Assembly: GCA_024803745.1 (NCBI GenBank)
Contig: JANJXV010000004.1
Location: forward strand, 47,663,358-47,727,357
Source of the DNA: Megascapheus bottae
Lineage: Eukaryota > Chordata > Mammalia > Rodentia > Geomyidae
Direction of reading: 5' to 3'
DNA length: 64,000 nt
Part shown: positions 32,401-44,272 of the stretch, in pieces
How the letters are laid out: every line of letters begins with the position of its first letter
Position numbering within the stretch: the first letter of the stretch is position 1
Position numbers and translations under genes: made by a program
Notes under the pieces: generated by a model
What the model was told of the DNA's origin: nothing
The model's database searches: none
Seen by the model: the letters and a program-made list of their open reading frames with translations, nothing else

Positions 32401-32610
32401 GTCAGGTGCCAGTAACTCCTGATTGTAATTTTAGCTACTTGGGAGACTGAAATCTGAGGATTACATTGGAAGCCACAGCCCAGAGAGGAAAGTCTATGCG
32501 ACTCTCATCTCCAGTTGACCACCAAAAAACCTGGAAGTAGAGCTGTGGCTCAAGTGGTAGGGTGTTAGCCTTGACCAGAAAAGCTCAAAGACAACACCTA
32601 GCAGTATGCA
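32401..32610 (+). repeat. Composite B1/ID SINE
   Basis: ATTGTAATTTTAGCTACTTG, TCATCTCCAGTTGACCACCA and CTGTGGCTCAAGTGGTAGGG. Confidence 0.8.
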
Positions 32611-32769
32611 AGCAGTTCCAAATGAATTAACTAAATAGACACTATGGAGAATTGAAATAGTGCTATTTTTTTAGAAGCACTAAATCAAAGCACCAAAAAT
32701 GTCTATTTGCAAGCAGGGGTGTGGCAAGCAGGGGAAAGAGGCAGATTGTTAAGAAGAAGGGAGGACTTG

Positions 32770-32948
32770 GGCACCAGTGGCTCATGCCTATAATCCTAGC
32801 TACTCAGGAGCCTGAGATCTGAGGACTGCAGTTCACAGCCAGACAAGGAAACTGCAAGTGGTGCTATGGCTCAAGTGGTAGAGTGATGTTCTTGAACTGA
32901 AGAGTTCAGGGACAGCACCCAGGTCCAGAGTTCAAGCCCCGCAAATGA
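32770..32948 (+). repeat. Composite B1/ID SINE with internal deletion
   Basis: The head (GTGGCTCATGCCTATAATCC) passes straight to the tail (GGTGCTATGGCTCAAGTGGT), lacking the TCTTATCTCCAATTAAC link. Confidence 0.82.
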
Positions 32949-33128
32949 CAATTCGTTGTATGTACTACAGCATTGATAAATGTGACGGAAGGAGTGGATG
33001 AAAGGAGGATGAGGTTGTTGAAGGGAATGACACAGATCCACATGCATTGTATTCATATACTGCTTTGTTAAATGATATCTCCCCTGTATAACTAGCAAAA
33101 GATAATAATAAAAAACAATTCTTACATA

Positions 33129-33157
33129 GGGAAGAGAGGGAGACAGAGAGAGAGGGG

Positions 33158-33231
<74 letters not shown>

Positions 33232-33281
33232 AGGAGAGAGGAGAGAGGAGAGAGGAGAGAGGGGAGAGAGGAGAGAGAGAA
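33129..33281. repeat. (AG)n microsatellite with (GGAGAGA)n end
   Basis: About 150 bp of nearly pure purine on +, (CU)n in the KLHL32 transcript. A fragment of ID tail (CCGAGTTGAAGCCCCAGGG) and an imperfect CA array (33318-33372) follow. Confidence 0.95.
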
Positions 33282-34482
33282 TCACTAGGGCCCGAGTTGA
33301 AGCCCCAGGGTTGGCTGGCAGGCACACACATACACACATGCATATGCACACACATGCCCCCCCACACCCACAGTAAAAATTGGTTGAAAATTTTGACTAA
33401 CCATAAATCTCAAAGAAAGTATCGAGTAAGTAAATCAAGTATTGGACAGGTAAACAAGCTCTTTTCTTTCATTATAAATACTAAAATACAAGAAGAATTT
33501 TTGTTTCCTTTCTGCCAAGAAAAATTTGGATTTGGACCAGAAAAGTCATATGATGTTTTGAATACAGCTACAAGTCTGTGCAGACATTGGCATACATCCT
33601 CTGGGCATATATACACTATAAGCACTCATTCTAGCTCATCCCTAACTTCTGTTTTGAAGATCCACTCCAGGAAAAGAAGTTTGTACAGTTTGAAAGGCTC
33701 GCATTATCCTCTCTCATTTTAAACATATAATAAGAATCTCCATCCACTCAAATATCTTCTTCAATACAATCAGCCTTTCTTTGAGATATTTTGCTAAGAG
33801 AGCTCTGTGATGCATTATTACACTTGAGTGATTTAAAAAAAAATTCTAATGATGCTTTTCTTGGGTGCTTTCTTGAGACTACCCATTATGGTATTAGGAA
33901 TCAATGTTTGTATTAGCAGTCCAGTCCCCTGCCACAGGACTGGAGATGCCATCTGGTTTGCAAAGCCTGCCTACATCCCTTGATTATATCTTCAGCTTCC
34001 TTCACTGCCGTGCCTGCCAGGTGAGCCGCCAACCGCTGCAAAGGCAAAGAAACGAAGAGGCCTGGCGAGGTCATTCCTAATAAGCTAGTGTGTGAATACT
34101 AATCAGTGGTGGGGAGACAGAGGTCACCCCAGCCTGCCTGTTGGCAGGTAGCGATGTGCTCTGTGGCAGATGGCAAGCATTATCGACTCTCTACAAAGGC
34201 CTAGAAGAGAAATAAGCACCAAGGCTGAATGATAGAGTTATTGAGATTCTGAGCAAGATGCAAGCAGATGTGATGTTTGCCAGTACCCACCGTAAACAAT
34301 ATGCCAGCAGAATTTTAAAAAAGAGCATGTGTGTACAAACAGGGCCCAGAACTCATTTAAGCAATGTTAACACTTTCTTCCTCTTTAACCATGTGTGCAT
34401 CATGCTCGAACAACTGCCATTCCTGATTCCCTTGAGACCACTAATCTGTCCATAGTCTACAGCCTCTCAGGATATCAGGATG

Positions 34483-34523
34483 CAGAGGAAGGAAAGAGGG
34501 AGAGAGAGGGAGGGAAACAGAGA

Positions 34524-34601
<78 letters not shown>
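34483..34601. repeat. (AG)n microsatellite
   Basis: About 119 bp, all purine on + except for a few C interruptions. Confidence 0.95.
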
Positions 34602-34602
<1 letters not shown>

Positions 34603-35584
34603 GAGCATGCCACTGAGTGCAGAATCAAGTAATTGTCAAAATGAAAAGATACTCAGAGACTACTCTGGGCAGACCTTTGGTGGCCAATCCTGATACAGAC
34701 AGAAAATCAACCTGTTGTTTCACATTTCCCTTATGAATACTAAATCTCCAAGTCAAATCATTTTGGACTACTGTCCTAACAAAAACATATGTATTCAAAT
34801 CAGGAAAATGACAAGATTCATCAGACATATGCCAATGAGAAAGACTGTATACATCATATATATGCATATAATATTGTGTACACATATTTGTGTATGAAAA
34901 GGAGAATAAAAGTATTCTTGTTTTGAGGGAGTAAAGTCATTAAGTATACAATGAAAACTTGGCAGAAGATAGGTACCATTAAAATATTTCCAAATCAGGC
35001 TAAGTTGGTGTATTTTGAGCTGTTCTAGACTGCGCTAGGTACTGTCTAGAATGGGCTATATTAAGTTAAAAAATATTTGCTTTAAATTTGAGAATAACAC
35101 TAAAAGTATGATTTCTTCACAGAATGGCACCCCTTCCAGAAAGACATAGCCATAATTTGACTCCAAAAGAGTACAACCTTATGTATAGCACAAAACTAAA
35201 ATCTTGTAACATAGCAACACAAAAGAACCAACAAGCAGTTTACCAAGATGTTTCCTTTTCCCCATCAAGGCTGAAGATGTACATGAGTGGTAGATATTTG
35301 CCACCCTTTTTAGTTGGTACTGGGGTGACTGGTGTGTTCAACCCATATCTTTCAGATGAAGTCTAGCTTTTCCCCCAACCTGGCCTGAGCCATGTCATGC
35401 TATGTATACCACTCACGTACTGGAATCACGGGCTCTGGCTTGTCAGTTGCAATAGGTCTCTGTAACTCTTTGCCTGGGCTATCTGCTAACTGCCATCCAC
35501 ATGGTCTTTGCCTCTTGAGAAGCTAGGCCAGAGCCACCACCACCAGCTTCTTATAGAAATCTTTAAAAGTTCATTTTAAGTCAA

Positions 35585-35812
35585 ATAGCAGGCCTATAAT
35601 CCTAGTTACTCCATACACTGAGATCTGAGGATCATGATTTAAAGCCAGCCATGGCAGGAAAAGTCGATGAGACCCTTGGCTCCAATGAACTATGGGGGAA
35701 AAAAGCCCAAAATGAAGCTGTGGTTCAAGTTGTACTAGCTTTAAGCAACAAAACTAAAGGACAAACCTCAAACCCTGAATTAAAGCCCCAGAACTATCGC
35801 ACATGTGCACAC
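35585..35812 (+). repeat. Composite B1/ID SINE, diverged
   Basis: GCCTATAATCCTAGTTACTC, CTTGGCTCCAATGAACTATG and AAGCTGTGGTTCAAGTTGTA. The tail runs into a (CA)n array. Confidence 0.75.
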
Positions 35813-35814
<2 letters not shown>

Positions 35815-35863
<49 letters not shown>

Positions 35864-35873
35864 ACACACACAA
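35815..35873. repeat. (CA)n microsatellite, (UG)n in KLHL32 RNA
   Basis: About 29 CA units with one TA interruption. It starts 42 nt downstream of the donor of the 59-nt KLHL32 exon. Confidence 0.95.
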
Positions 35874-35915
35874 ATTCATTTTAAGGCAATGAGCTTTTTC
35901 ATATATGATTCTTAC

Positions 35916-35974
35916 CTGGTTAGGTTCGTATACCATTAGTCTGTTCTGGTATTGTGCTGTGTTAGTTACACCAC
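35916..35974 (-). CDS. KLHL32: KLHL32 small coding exon, kelch repeat 4
   Basis: The 59-nt exon is flanked by acceptor TCCATTACAG and donor GTAAGA. It completes a split glycine and then encodes GVTNTAQYQNRLMVYEPNQ. The double glycine of kelch blade 4 spans the exon junction (ISG|GV). Because the length is not a multiple of three, skipping it would frameshift the protein. A (CA)n array on the + strand, (UG)n in the transcript, begins about 42 nt past the donor. Confidence 0.96.
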
Positions 35975-36707
35975 CTGTAATGGAGGAACATGTGTCAGAA
36001 TATTTCATGATAAGAAAACAGGATATTTCATAAAAGAATGAGATACAATTAAAAGAAGATTAGCTACTGCCAAGAATCTGTTTATAGACTCTCATGATGA
36101 GCCCATGACATAATTAAGAAGCCAAGAAGCTGGTTGTTGAAGCAGTAAGAAACATTTCAGAAGCAATCCAGTTGAGATCAAGCAACAACATGCTGATGTT
36201 ATTAAGTATTGCCTGCAATTCTAGCAAGCTGTTCTGCAAGGCTAGAATGGGGAACAAATACAGGGTTGAAAGTAACACACCTAGACCTAAGAATGATGTA
36301 ATTTAGGATAGGAACCGAGGTAGATGGAAAGTTTTCATCCTTAGCTAAATTGGCAATTTTAAAGCTCTAACCTCTGCATATTAACACAATGATATCTTGA
36401 TATTTCTTTGGAAGAAATACCTAGCAAAAGGCATAACTTATTAAGAGGAATGTAGGTCAGTGCTGGCTCATGTGGACTATAGCCAGAATCACATATGCAA
36501 CTACAAAATTTCCAGTAGCCTCATCAAAAAAAAAATTAAGAAGAAATAGCAAAATGAAAATGAACAATAAATGTGGCTCACCTTAATATAGTAAAAATTT
36601 TTAACCATTTAAAATTAATAATAGAATATATCAAATATATGTACCCATCGAATACTATATCAACAGAAATAATTATCAATATAAAATCAATTTAAAAAAT
36701 TCTTAAG

Positions 36708-36935
36708 CTGGGGACCAGTGCTTCATGCCTATAATCTTAGCTACTCATGAGGCTGAAATCTGAGGATCGAGATTCAAAGCTAACCAGGGAAGAAAAGTCC
36801 CAGTGAGACTCTTATCTCCAATTAATCACTCAAACACTGGAAGTAGTGCTGTGGTTCAAGTGGTAAAGTGACCACAAGGAGGCTCAGAGACAAGTGCCCA
36901 AGCCCTAAGTTCAAGTCCCACAACCCACTAAAAAT
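36708..36935 (+). repeat. Composite B1/ID SINE
   Basis: TGCCTATAATCTTAGCTACT, CTTATCTCCAATTAATCACT and GCTGTGGTTCAAGTGGTAAA. Confidence 0.85.
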
Positions 36936-37234
36936 ATTCTTAAGATTCTTAAGTCTCTGTCTTTTTTAATTCTGAATCTTTAAAATCCAGGGTATATCTG
37001 ATACAGCACATATTAACCACATTTTAAGTACTTCATCAGACTAAGACTAGTTAATGACTAGCAAACTAGACAGCACAAATCTATAGTCCCTAATACAACT
37101 GTTATCATCAGCCTAAGCAATCTCAGCCTGGGAAATGATTAGATTCAAGAAATTTGAGACTCTCTGTTTAATTAAAAGCCACAGAACTCATCACACTTCC
37201 AAATCTTGTTTTGTTTTATTTCTCTAATATATTC

Positions 37235-37578
37235 TAGGTTGAGCATCCTGAATCTAAGAATCTAAAATCCAAAGAGCTGCAAAATTTGAAAGCTTCTGAG
37301 TTCTGGCATGACACCACATTGGAAAATCTCACACGTGAGCTGGAGTGATAGATAGCAGTCAAAACACAAGCACAATCAAAAAAAGAAAAAAAAAATATGG
37401 TATAAAAATGCCTTCAGGCTATATGCAACTACTATATAGAAAACACAAATTAATTTTGTGTTTACACATGGTTTTCATCTCCAAGAGATCTCATTATATA
37501 GATGCAAAAATCTCAAAATCCAGTTCAACTCCAAATCCAAACACACTGGTCCCAAGAATTTTGGATGAAGAATACTAG
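37235..37578 (+). mobile_element. Tigger-family DNA transposon fossil
   Basis: GGTTGAGCATCCTGAATCTA begins after TA. AATCCAAAGAGCTGCAAAAT, GGCATGACACCACATTGGAA, GCCTTCAGGCTATATGCAAC and GATCTCATTATATAGATGCA follow, ending GTCCCAAGAATTTTGGATG. I recognise this as a non-autonomous Tigger (Tc1/mariner) element common in placental mammals. The exact subfamily name is uncertain. The right terminal repeat is decayed. Confidence 0.75.
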
Positions 37579-37699
37579 GCCATTCATTCTTTTCATGCTT
37601 GTGCACAGAGAGCCCTGAAAAACCCAGACATTTTATTCCACTTTAATTGTTACTATTAGATGGAAAAATTCTCAAGGATAAGCTGTAAAACAACATAAC

Positions 37700-37930
37700 A
37701 GGGGGTAAAACTGTTCCAGTTGTGGAACTTGACTTCTGGGATCTGTGTGCTGTCCCTAAGCAGTTGTTTCTCTCAAGGCTAGCACTCTACCACTTTAACG
37801 CTAGCTCCACTCCTGGCTTTTGTGGTGGTTAACTAGAGATAAGAGTTTCATAGACTTTCCTGCTGTAGCTGGCTTCAACCAATGATCCTTAGATCTCAGC
37901 CTCCTGAATAGTTAGGATTGCATTGATGCA
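37700..37930 (-). repeat. Composite B1/ID SINE
   Basis: CTCAAGGCTAGCACTCTACC, GTGGTTAACTAGAGATAAGA and CTCAGCCTCCTGAATAGTTA, reversed. Confidence 0.8.
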
Positions 37931-38123
37931 GTGAGAAATGTGTTGCTAATGAGGTAACAGTAATATTGAGACAAAAAAAATCTTTACAAATATTTTCTCA
38001 GATATAATCCAGATACTAGTGTCAAATGAGCATCATTTTTATTTCAATAAGTATCCCAGAGAACAAATTTTGCAGTAAATATCTAAAATTGAGCTGAGTA
38101 AAACGTATTCTTATTGGATTTTT

Positions 38124-38655
38124 TACCTTTTTTTCTGCCAATCATGGAGGTTGAACTCTGGACCTGAGCTTTCTTTCTCAAGGTTAGTGCCTTACCCCTT
38201 GAGCTACAACCCTCCTTCCAGCTTTTGAAAATATTTATTTAAAATATGTCATAAAATTGACCAAGAAGACCTTAACTTCCATTAAGCATTCCATTATTTT
38301 AAGATACTTCCTCACTCTGAGTCTCTTCTTCTTGTGGGTACTGGGGTTTGAACCCAGGGCTTCAAGCTTGTCAGCTTGCTTGTATTCTACCACTAAAACC
38401 TTGTCTCAAGCCAGGCTCTTTTTGTTATTTGTTTTGTTTTATTTTTCTTTTCATAAACACAATAAGTTTATTTGAAAATGAAAGGAAAGTAGCAACTTTC
38501 CCTTCAGAAAGGGTCCCCAAAGAGGAATCCCTTGTCAGGTTATTTTGGTGACAGTATGTTCTGGATTTTCCTGCCTGCACTGGCTTCAAACCATGATCCT
38601 TCAGATCTCAACTTCCAGAATAGCTAGGATTATTGACATGAACTTTGCCAGGCCC
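38124..38655 (-). repeat. Cluster of decayed ID-like and composite SINE pieces
   Basis: 38124-38225 (GGAGGTTGAACTCTGGACCT), 38326-38425 (GGGGTTTGAACCCAGGGCTT) and 38540-38655 (CTTCAAACCATGATCCTTCA, AATAGCTAGGATTATTGACA). Confidence 0.6.
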
Positions 38656-38749
38656 CTCTTCTCAGAGCAATTTACTCTAGTAAGGTGTAATTTTAATTGT
38701 GTTCTCATTCCTTCTTTGAGTTGTAAGTAATTTTCTTAAGAACACATGT

Positions 38750-39300
38750 CACTTTCACAACTCGTCTTCTTAAAGGGCTTGGCATTTCTGTGAAATGTAT
38801 TCATCCAAGAAGACAGAGAACCCAGTCTCTTGGTGCCTATTGGAGAACAGGCATCTAACTGTTAGAGAGACCAATTAACAAACGCTAATGATCTAATCAC
38901 AGAAAATGTGATTAAATGTGGAATTGCTAAATGTGTGCAGCACATCCATCGATCAAGCTTCCCTCGAAGTCCTGCATTTGCTCACAGAATGCCATCCTCA
39001 TAAAATCTCTTGTTTCCACAGAGTGAATTCCAAACTTTATTCTGATGTCTCCCCTGTAGAAATCATCTTGAATAAAGTCTTCCTGCCAGTTTAATGTTAT
39101 CCTGCCCAATTTTGCTTTGACAATTCAAATGCTGTGAATAGATTGCCACTATTCACTCTGTGGCCAAGAGTCAAGTCAACCAGAATCTAGAGGATTAGTT
39201 TCTAATTCTCCGCCAAATTGAAATAATCAATTAATGCTAATGAGTACACAAAGAGGAGGGCACCTGTCCAAACTATTTTTTTTCTCTCATTCAGCCTGAG
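38750..39300. other. Repeat-free block, candidate conserved non-coding element
   Basis: The sequence is complex, moderately GC, and lacks any repeat similarity. It includes GAAATAATCAATTAATGCTA followed by ATGAG, a dense cluster of homeodomain/POU-like sites. A - strand open frame (39109-38927, GDIRIKFGIHSVETRD) lies inside but has no splice context. Conservation cannot be judged from one sequence. Confidence 0.2.
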
Positions 39301-40639
39301 TGAGGAGATCGTGTCTTTCATGCAATTGACCATGGCTATTACTAGAGGTATTGTTTTTCTTTTAATTGTGAAGCTTTCAACTCCTGTTTATTGAGTATAT
39401 TACCTAATATAATACGGAGCTTTTAAGATCCACAAATTCTTTGTAAAGGAATTCCACAAAGAACAGAGAGCAATGAGATTCCTGCTCTCAAAATTCTTGC
39501 TAAGATATTTCATTGAATGTTTCATTTCTGAAATGAAATCAAAGGAAACATATTTAAGAAAGCCCAAGGCTGAAAGGCCTATATAGTAAAACTGTATGTC
39601 AAAATAAATATAAGGGTATATTCTATTTTATGCTCAACTTTTATCTACCTGATGAAAAGTGGAATGTTCAATAATTCTTTCTCAACATAATCACAGAAAA
39701 ACAATCAAGCCTGCTGAGGCCATACAAGTGTACAAGGTTAAAATGACTGCCAAGGGTTTTGATCTGGGCCATAACCACCAGATTGATGCCTTATAATCAT
39801 TTCTTCAATGGAAAAGAAGCAGAAGGCAAAGCTCTTGCCCATTATCTTAAAATGCAAAAGTCTCCCTACTTGTTTTAGAATAATGGGGCTGAATTAATAC
39901 CTATTGCAGTGAACTGCCTATGTTATGACACTATTTGAAAGTATTTATACTACTGTATGTATCAGATTCTGCCCATTCTAGATTAAATGTACAGCCAGTA
40001 GGCTCAAATGAAGCGATTATATCCCCTCCCCCAAATGGCATGCACATTTATCTCCATGTTCTTCAGAATCATTATTATTCAGAATTATTATTTACTAGCT
40101 CCCATAGATGCACCTATAATACATTTTTTTGGTTAATATGCACTTGATAATTAGATTCCTTACCCTCACATACAAATTTCCACTCTTATGACAATGCTTA
40201 GAAATGAGATATTGGATTACTAGTTGGGAGTAAAAATAAAAAGTCCCAGTTAGTTATTTGGTTGATTACCTCTGGAATATGAAACCACGGGAGGTACCTC
40301 ACAAATCTAGTGCTCTAACATTCTGCAAGTCAGGATTGTAAAGGAAAACCTTGGGAACTGGTTCTATTTCTTTTCTGTTTGAAATGATTTACAAATGAAT
40401 GTACAAATAGAAACCATTTCTTCTCAGTATAGGAAAAAAAGGTAAATTTTAGAAAAAGCATGCAAGTTTTCAGCCCACATTTCTATAGCAGTGTTACTCA
40501 TTTGCAAAGCTTTATCATTATATTCCCTTCACATACCACTCTTCACTTTTAGATTAATCTGCTGAAATGAGATGCTAAGGATTTGCATACAGATTTGACT
40601 ATACAAAAATAGATATGGAATTAATAACAGTCTCTATAT

Positions 40640-40830
40640 GTTTTAATTTCTCCTAGACTGGAGTACCCTTGCCTGAAGCTGTATTGCTGGCTTTGAAAGT
40701 CATCAAGCTGATTTGTCTGCTCTGGGTTATGATGCCACATGCTGCTATACTGGCCCCTGCAATCAAAGCCCTTTGCAAAGATAGATTCCATGCCTTCCTC
40801 TATCGAGTATATTTTATAGATTGGCAGTTT
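40640..40830. other. Repeat-free block, candidate conserved non-coding element
   Basis: High complexity next to AT-rich intron. It contains GCAATCAAAGCCCTTTGCAA, a TCF/LEF-like core (ATCAAAG) beside its near mirror image CTTTGCAAAG. Function is inference only. Confidence 0.18.
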
Positions 40831-41904
40831 TGATCTCCCTCCCCCACCCCAGGGGGTATAATCTGCATCTTAACAGCTTTCTATAGATACATCTGTCATT
40901 GAATATGCCATCTCGTATCAGCATCCATTTTTAAAACCAAGTTTTCTCTAACTTTGAAGTCCACAGTCAAAGTTAAAACTTTTCAGCCAAAATTGAAAAT
41001 GAACAGCCTTGATTTTGTGAACTGTGACTTAAAGATAGACTGCAGGTTCCCCCAAAGTCAAATAAGTCTTTAAAAACTGCCAGAAGGAATGAAAAGTTAC
41101 CACCACACTTCCAGTAGTAAGACTCATTTTCTATCATCAAGACAAGGGGAAAGCATTTTTCTTAAATTTCCCGGTATGAGTCTTCATAAAATGTTGACAG
41201 ATGGATGAATGCCTACCTGAGAGAAGATGATGAGTGATTGCCAAACAAGCATCTCTCTGCTACCCAAATCAGCAACTTTCAGACTTAACACTGTTACTTG
41301 AAAGCAACAATCAACTGGTCTGTGCTGCCAGTGACTATAAAAGGGATTTGGAAAGACTTCTGGCATCCTACTTTGGACAGAGTGGATCAAGTCTGACTAA
41401 GCTGCTCATTTTGTTTTCCTAAAGACAGAAAATAACTCTACAGGTGGGTGCAATGCCTATAGGCTAGACTCTCAGAGCAGAAGGCAGTGGTGCTTCTACA
41501 GCATATGTGCACAAAGTAAGCCCAGCATGCACAACCACTGGATGAATTTGAATTCCATTGGCCAATCTGGGCATGCCAAGCTCTCCAAGAGGCCTGCAGT
41601 GCTCTGTTGAGTATCACCCAAATCTAGGGGTAAATTTAGGATACTTGGTGGGAATGATGCTTTATGACTGTGTACTTGGGGTGTCTGTTCACCACAGTCA
41701 AGCTCTTCACTTGAAAAGTGATATCTGTCTCTCCCTCGTAGGCCTGGATGAAGTTGGATCCAGGAAAATCTATCCCAATAGTACAGCCTTTAGGATGAAA
41801 TTTCATACCATTTCCGTAGAAGGTATCAGTGACTAGGTGTAGGATCTTGAATTGTATGGCTGGAATACATACATTTCTTGTATTTCTTTTCTCTTTTCCT
41901 TTTC

Positions 41905-42120
41905 TTTTTTTCTTTTGGTGGCAGTAATGGCATTTAAACTTAGGGTCTCACATATGCAAGAAGGTGGTGTGCCACCTGAGCCACCGCCCCAGCCCTGGGT
42001 TAGCTTCAGTTATATCTTGGATAGATTTCATATTTGGATCTGGGCCCATCTCAGACTTCAATCCTCCCACCTACCCTTCCCTCACAGCTGAGGAGAGAGG
42101 CATATACCACCATGCTCAGC
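41905..42120. repeat. Possible old SINE material
   Basis: ATGGCATTTAAACTTAGGGT, CCACCTGAGCCACCGCCCCA and ATACCACCATGCTCAGCTTG recall ID and B1-like ends reversed, with unfamiliar sequence between. Confidence 0.35.
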
Positions 42121-42784
42121 TTGTTTGTTGTGACTTTTTTGGGGGGGGGTTGTCTCTCTCCTGAACTGTCACCCTCCCAATGTCTAGTTTCTATTGCATC
42201 TTTAATATCCAGAATTACTACAGAGCATTGGTTTTTCTTCTTTAATAAACTTTCAATTCTTGAAAGACTAAGATCTCATACTTACAATTTCATTATCCAA
42301 AGAATTATCTGACTGTGTAAATTTGTATTAGTCATTTTTATAGAGCTAAACTATTAGCACTTGAGAAAAGGGGAAATGTAGGAACACTTAAAATAACTGT
42401 AAAACATAAACTTTGCCACCTATTTTAACAGAAAACATTTTAAACTGTCCATATTTTCGCCATGTTTATAATGCCATGGAAACAATTAAGACCAAAAAAA
42501 ATCTTCATACCAAATTAGCATCCTGAGCTACTTAACCCATGCATTAAATTAGAGTAGTCTCCTTATTATTTCTGTCATACTTGAGGAACTCACACAAATG
42601 GATAGGTAATTAATACCCTCAAAACCTGCGAAAAAAGTCTCAGATTTATAAACTACCTACAAATGATTGCTGAACTTGAAAATGTAAATTATATTTATGT
42701 CATCTAGAGTGAACAGGTACATATTTATAACCCAGAAATAAGTAAGTAAAATAGCAGCATCTACTGTTTTAAAAGAACTTGCCT

Positions 42785-42968
42785 TGGGCCAGGAGTGTGC
42801 CCTAGTGCTAGAATGCTTTGAAGCCCTGGATTCCATTCCTTGGCACCACACACACACAGAAAAAGCCAAAAATGTTGCAGTGGCTCAAGTGGCAGAATAT
42901 TAGCCTTAAGCAAAAGTGCTCAAGAATATTGCCTAGACCCTGAGTTCAAACCCAGGACGGGCAAAAAA
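42785..42968 (+). repeat. Dimeric ID-type SINE, diverged
   Basis: TGCCCTAGTGCTAGAATGCT, AGTGGCTCAAGTGGCAGAAT and ACCCTGAGTTCAAACCCAGG. Confidence 0.8.
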
Positions 42969-43211
42969 TTGTTTTTTTAAAAAAAGGACTTGCTTTTTCA
43001 AATCTCAATACAATTCCTTCTTAACCCCTATTTCCTCATTTTATTAGAAGTAAAAAAATCCTGTTTCCAAATATAAACCACTGACATCTGAATTCAGTAG
43101 GAACACCATGTGCCAAGTCAAAAGGCTCTGAACCCTTCCTAAGTAGGTAGCATCCTCTACACATCTACCTCCTAAAGCACATACACTTCACAGGAAGAAT
43201 TGTTCTCTCAG

Positions 43212-43424
43212 CAGGGCACTGGTAGCTCACACCTGTAATCCTAGCTATCAAGGAGGCTGAAATCTGAGGATTGCAGGTCAAAGCCAGCCCAGACATGGAA
43301 ATCTATGAGATTCTTATCTCCAATTAACCATGAGAAAACCAGAAGTGGCACTGTGGTTCAAGTGGTAGAGCAGTAGCCTTGAGCTGAAGAGCTCAGGAAC
43401 AGTGCCCAAGCCCAGAGTTGAAGC
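43212..43424 (+). repeat. Composite B1/ID SINE
   Basis: GTAGCTCACACCTGTAATCC, TTCTTATCTCCAATTAACCA and ACTGTGGTTCAAGTGGTAGA. Confidence 0.87.
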
Positions 43425-43760
43425 TGAACTTCTGGTAGAATGCTCTGTGTTATTCCTATCATAAAAGCTTTTCTTTGTGAGTTCAGTGATCTGCCTTTTT
43501 CAGCTCTTTGCAGAGGAATACTAAAATACAAAGCAAAACTTTGCAAATGTCAGCATAGTATGCCTTCCAATCTCAGTATAAACTATATACCTTCATTTTT
43601 AAAGACCTGTCATCTCAGTCCTCTCTTCTCTTTCTCTCTAATCTCAGTCTGCTCAAGCCCTCTAATTAATCCTAACAGGACAGAATTTCAACACTGAATT
43701 CCGTCTCTCATTAACAAGGACATTTCTCAGGTTCCTATGTCTTACAACGGCATATCCAGA

Positions 43761-43860
43761 GCTGGGCCCTGGTGGCTCATTCCTCTAAGTCTAGCTACTC
43801 AGGAGGCTGAGAGACCAAGGCCTTGAGTTCAACCTCCAAAACTGGTATCAGAACAAACCA
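43761..43860 (+). repeat. Composite SINE, strongly deleted
   Basis: The head (GTGGCTCATTCCTCTAAGTC, CTACTCAGGAGGCTGAGAG) joins directly to the last tail bases (CCTTGAGTTCAACCTCC). Confidence 0.7.
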
Positions 43861-44251
43861 ACCAACCCAGATCACACCCAGGTCCACAGGAATTCTTATC
43901 TCCTTCCTCCAAGGCGTAGAATTGTATGACTCTTTTGCTCTCATTCTTTATTAGACCCAATCCTTCTCATTCCCTCCTGTGTGTTCTGGACTCTGCATTG
44001 CCCATATGGCCCTAAAGGGTTGCTGTCATCATTCATCAGCCAGGTAAATGTTTATTTCCTACATATTCAGCTTCACTTTTCTTTCCTTCTCTCAGCATTT
44101 GCTTAATGCACTTTTATCACTGAAGCAAAAATATCCCCACTTACCCTAGATTTGCCAATGCAGCTAATACCTGTAGATTTCTACTTCCTTATTTTCCATT
44201 CACATCTTAAACTACGATGCTCTAATTTGGACCTCTTTCCACAATCCTAAA

Positions 44252-44272
44252 AGTCCTTTCAGTGAAAGGACT
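44252..44272. repeat. 21-bp perfect palindrome
   Basis: AGTCCTTTCA and TGAAAGGACT flank a single central G. CTTTCAGTGA also repeats directly at 44256 and 44271. It would fold as a tight hairpin if single-stranded. Confidence 0.8.

Larger units (their letters stand above)
30006..35915 (-). other. KLHL32: KLHL32 intron (5.9 kb)
   Basis: Donor GTAAGA, acceptor CATCCCCCAG. It holds an L1 3' end with target-site duplication (30165-30651), MIR (31505-31725), SINEs (31810, 31914, 32401, 32770, 35585), two long (AG)n arrays and a (CA)n array next to the donor. The stretch 33900-34250 is unique, relatively GC-rich sequence. 34620-35430 holds nothing recognisable. Confidence 0.85.

Noticed and set aside
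33122..33367. Poly-Ser/Leu and poly-Arg/Glu open frames
   Set aside because: They are translations of (AG)n arrays (33.1, 34.5, 44.7 and 50.6 kb).
33129..34601. Regularly repeated units considered as CRISPR-like or satellite
   Set aside because: Simple microsatellites without spacers in eukaryotic introns.
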